Origin: an uncultured Porphyromonadaceae bacterium | GTDB lineage: Bacteria > Bacteroidota > Bacteroidia > Bacteroidales > Muribaculaceae | Assembly: GCA_947178685.1 (NCBI GenBank) | Contig: CAMWZE010000083.1 | Coordinates: forward strand, 1-6,732 | Reading direction: 5' to 3' | Length of the DNA: 6,732 bases | Shown here: positions 5,440 through 6,732 of the stretch, one piece after another | Layout of the letters: each line of letters starts with the position of its first letter | Numbering within the stretch: the stretch's first letter is position 1 | Made by a program: the position numbers and the translations under genes | The notes under the pieces: generated by a model | Told to the model about the DNA's origin: nothing | The model's database searches: none | The model's input: the letters and a program-made list of their open reading frames with translations, nothing else

Positions 5440-6690
5440 ATGATAAAGACCGGAAAATCTCCCATGACATTGATGACGTATCTTGCCATAATGTCAATTT
5501 CGCTTATCGTGAATCTGCCGGGTCTTGCGGTGACACCGATGCTCGGCACCCTCACCACCATCTTTCCTCACACCACACAGCTTGAGAAGCAGCTGCTTAC
5601 AGCCTTGCCTAATCTGCTTATCATCCCCTTTGTGCTTATGTCGGGCAAGCTCTCCCTTACACGCCATAAATTGGGCATAATCGTGGGAGGACTTGTGCTC
5701 TTCACGGCGTGTGCCGTGGCCTATATGTTTGCTCCCAGCATGATGTGGCTCATTGTAGTGAGCTGTCTGCTCGGGTGTGCCGCAGGTCTTCTCATACCAT
5801 TCTCCACCGGACTTATAGCCGATACATTCTGTGGCAACTACCGTATGACTCAGATGGGCATACAGTCGGGCATCTCCAATTCGGCATTAGTTATAGCCAC
5901 ATTCGTGGTGGGCTGGCTCAGCCACGGCAACTGGCATCTCCCCTTCGCCGTTTATCTGGTGTGTGTTATCCCGCTTCTGCTCACTTTCTGGCTCCGGGGC
6001 GTAACACAGAACAGTGTCCCGGCATCTGCCGCCGGAGCCGCCTGCACTACGGAATCGGCTGATGCAACCCCGGTGAGGCCCGGAGAAAAGATTAAGGGTG
6101 GTTTCTATGTCAACAGAATATGGGCGCTCATAGGAGTGTATTTCTTTATTACATTCGCCTCCATATCCATCTCCTACTATTGCCCCTTCCTGATTGAGAA
6201 GAGAGACTGGGGCGCATCGCTCTCAGGCACGGTGACGGCCATCTATTTCCTTTTCATCCTTATGCCGGGGTATTTTCTCCCCTTCTTTGTGAAGATCCTT
6301 AAAGGCTACACCTTCTTCTGGTCGGCTGTGATGATGATGATCGGGCAGGCTCTGTTCGTGTTCTGTCCCGGTTCGGTGACAATGTGCATCGGTGCGGCTC
6401 TTGTAGGACTCGGCTATGGCATCTGCCAGCCTATACTCTACGACAAGGCCACCGATTGTGTCAACGACAGTAAGAAATCCACACAGGCACTCTCATTTGT
6501 ATTGTCGGCCAATTATCTGGCCATAGTGGTGTCGCCATTCCTCATAGGATTCCTGAGAGGAATCTTCCATGTGCAGCCCGACAATACTTTCGCATTTCTC
6601 GTAAGCTTCATCCTCCTTGCCTTCTATGTGGTGATCACCTTCGTGATGCGCAAGCGTTTCGCATTCTCTGTCTCCCAAGCAGATATGTAA
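5440..6690 (+). CDS. MFS transporter, DHA1-like, substrate unknown
   Basis: The 416-residue protein is a 12-helix major facilitator, a secondary transporter of the inner membrane. Predicted helices fall at about 12-33, 52-69, 78-98, 102-127, 141-162, 166-186, 228-250, 262-285, 290-310, 313-335, 350-374 and 382-404. The two six-helix halves are joined by a cytoplasmic loop at about 187-226 with an Ala/Thr/Ser-rich stretch. Loop 2-3 holds a degenerate motif A (SGKLSLTRHKLG, 68-79, where classic motif A has Gly-Arg-Arg). The helix 5 end with GNWHLPFAVYL (163-173) resembles the W-R-PF segment of DHA1 exporters. It follows gadC by 77 nt on the same strand across a 12-bp hairpin, so it may be read through or independent. 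The company of GABA genes could suggest amino-acid or GABA export, but nothing in the protein shows its substrate. Confidence 0.88.
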   Translation: MIKTGKSPMTLMTYLAIMSISLIVNLPGLAVTPMLGTLTTIFPHTTQLEKQLLTALPNLLIIPFVLMSGKLSLTRHKLGIIVGGLVLFTACAVAYMFAPSMMWLIVVSCLLGCAAGLLIPFSTGLIADTFCGNYRMTQMGIQSGISNSALVIATFVVGWLSHGNWHLPFAVYLVCVIPLLLTFWLRGVTQNSVPASAAGAACTTESADATPVRPGEKIKGGFYVNRIWALIGVYFFITFASISISYYCPFLIEKRDWGASLSGTVTAIYFLFILMPGYFLPFFVKILKGYTFFWSAVMMMIGQALFVFCPGSVTMCIGAALVGLGYGICQPILYDKATDCVNDSKKSTQALSFVLSANYLAIVVSPFLIGFLRGIFHVQPDNTFAFLVSFILLAFYVVITFVMRKRFAFSVSQADM

Positions 6691-6732
6691 AATATAATAA
6701 TTAAGAAAAAATAAGTCATTAACTGGAAAAGT
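6691..6732. other. AT-rich sequence after the MFS gene
   Basis: These 42 bp after the TAA are strongly AT-rich. I see no hairpin with a T-run, so the transcript end or the next gene lies beyond the window. Confidence 0.6.

Noticed and set aside
1..6732. tRNA, rRNA, CRISPR array, IS element or attachment site
   Set aside because: No cloverleaf, repeat-spacer pattern, transposase or paired terminal repeats were seen anywhere in the window.

Overview
This window looks like chromosomal DNA from a member of the Bacteroidota, most likely a gut Bacteroidales. The evidence is an ECF sigma factor of the Bacteroidetes type followed by what looks like the start of a FecR anti-sigma gene, no Shine-Dalgarno motif at a normal distance before the main start codons, AT-rich leaders, and the gene set gadB-glsA-gadC, which is known from gut Bacteroides and relatives. 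I cannot fix the genus from sequence alone.

Layout. On the minus strand, positions 1-720 hold the left-hand unit: an ECF sigma factor (130-720) and, 63 nt downstream, the first 22 codons of a probable FecR-like anti-sigma protein that runs off the left edge. Such pairs usually control a TonB-dependent SusC/SusD uptake locus, which would lie outside the window. A divergent non-coding region (721-1176, 456 bp) separates this unit from the plus-strand genes. It is rich in inverted repeats: two adjacent hairpins at 766-808, a small one at 833-849, and a nested pair at 992-1059.

On the plus strand are glutamate decarboxylase gadB (1177-2601), a strong intrinsic terminator (2658-2707), glutaminase glsA (2733-3701), a GadC-type amino-acid/GABA antiporter (3761-5362), a 12-bp perfect hairpin (5390-5422), and an MFS transporter of unknown substrate (5440-6690). 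The last 42 bp are AT-rich with no recognisable feature.

How the genes fit together. GlsA turns glutamine into glutamate and ammonia, and the ammonia can take up a proton. GadB decarboxylates glutamate to GABA and CO2, consuming a cytoplasmic proton. The antiporter exports GABA in exchange for incoming glutamate or glutamine. Together they form a glutamine/glutamate-dependent acid-resistance and GABA-producing module. The MFS protein may be a fourth member or an independent neighbour; the hairpin before it leaves this open.

The core system is known biology. The less ordinary parts are the nested palindromes before gadB, the terminator placed between gadB and glsA, the shortened GadB N-terminus with a retained C-terminal His-Thr, and antiporter residues and a C-terminal tail that differ from E. 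coli GadC. I did not find a convincing wholly new system.
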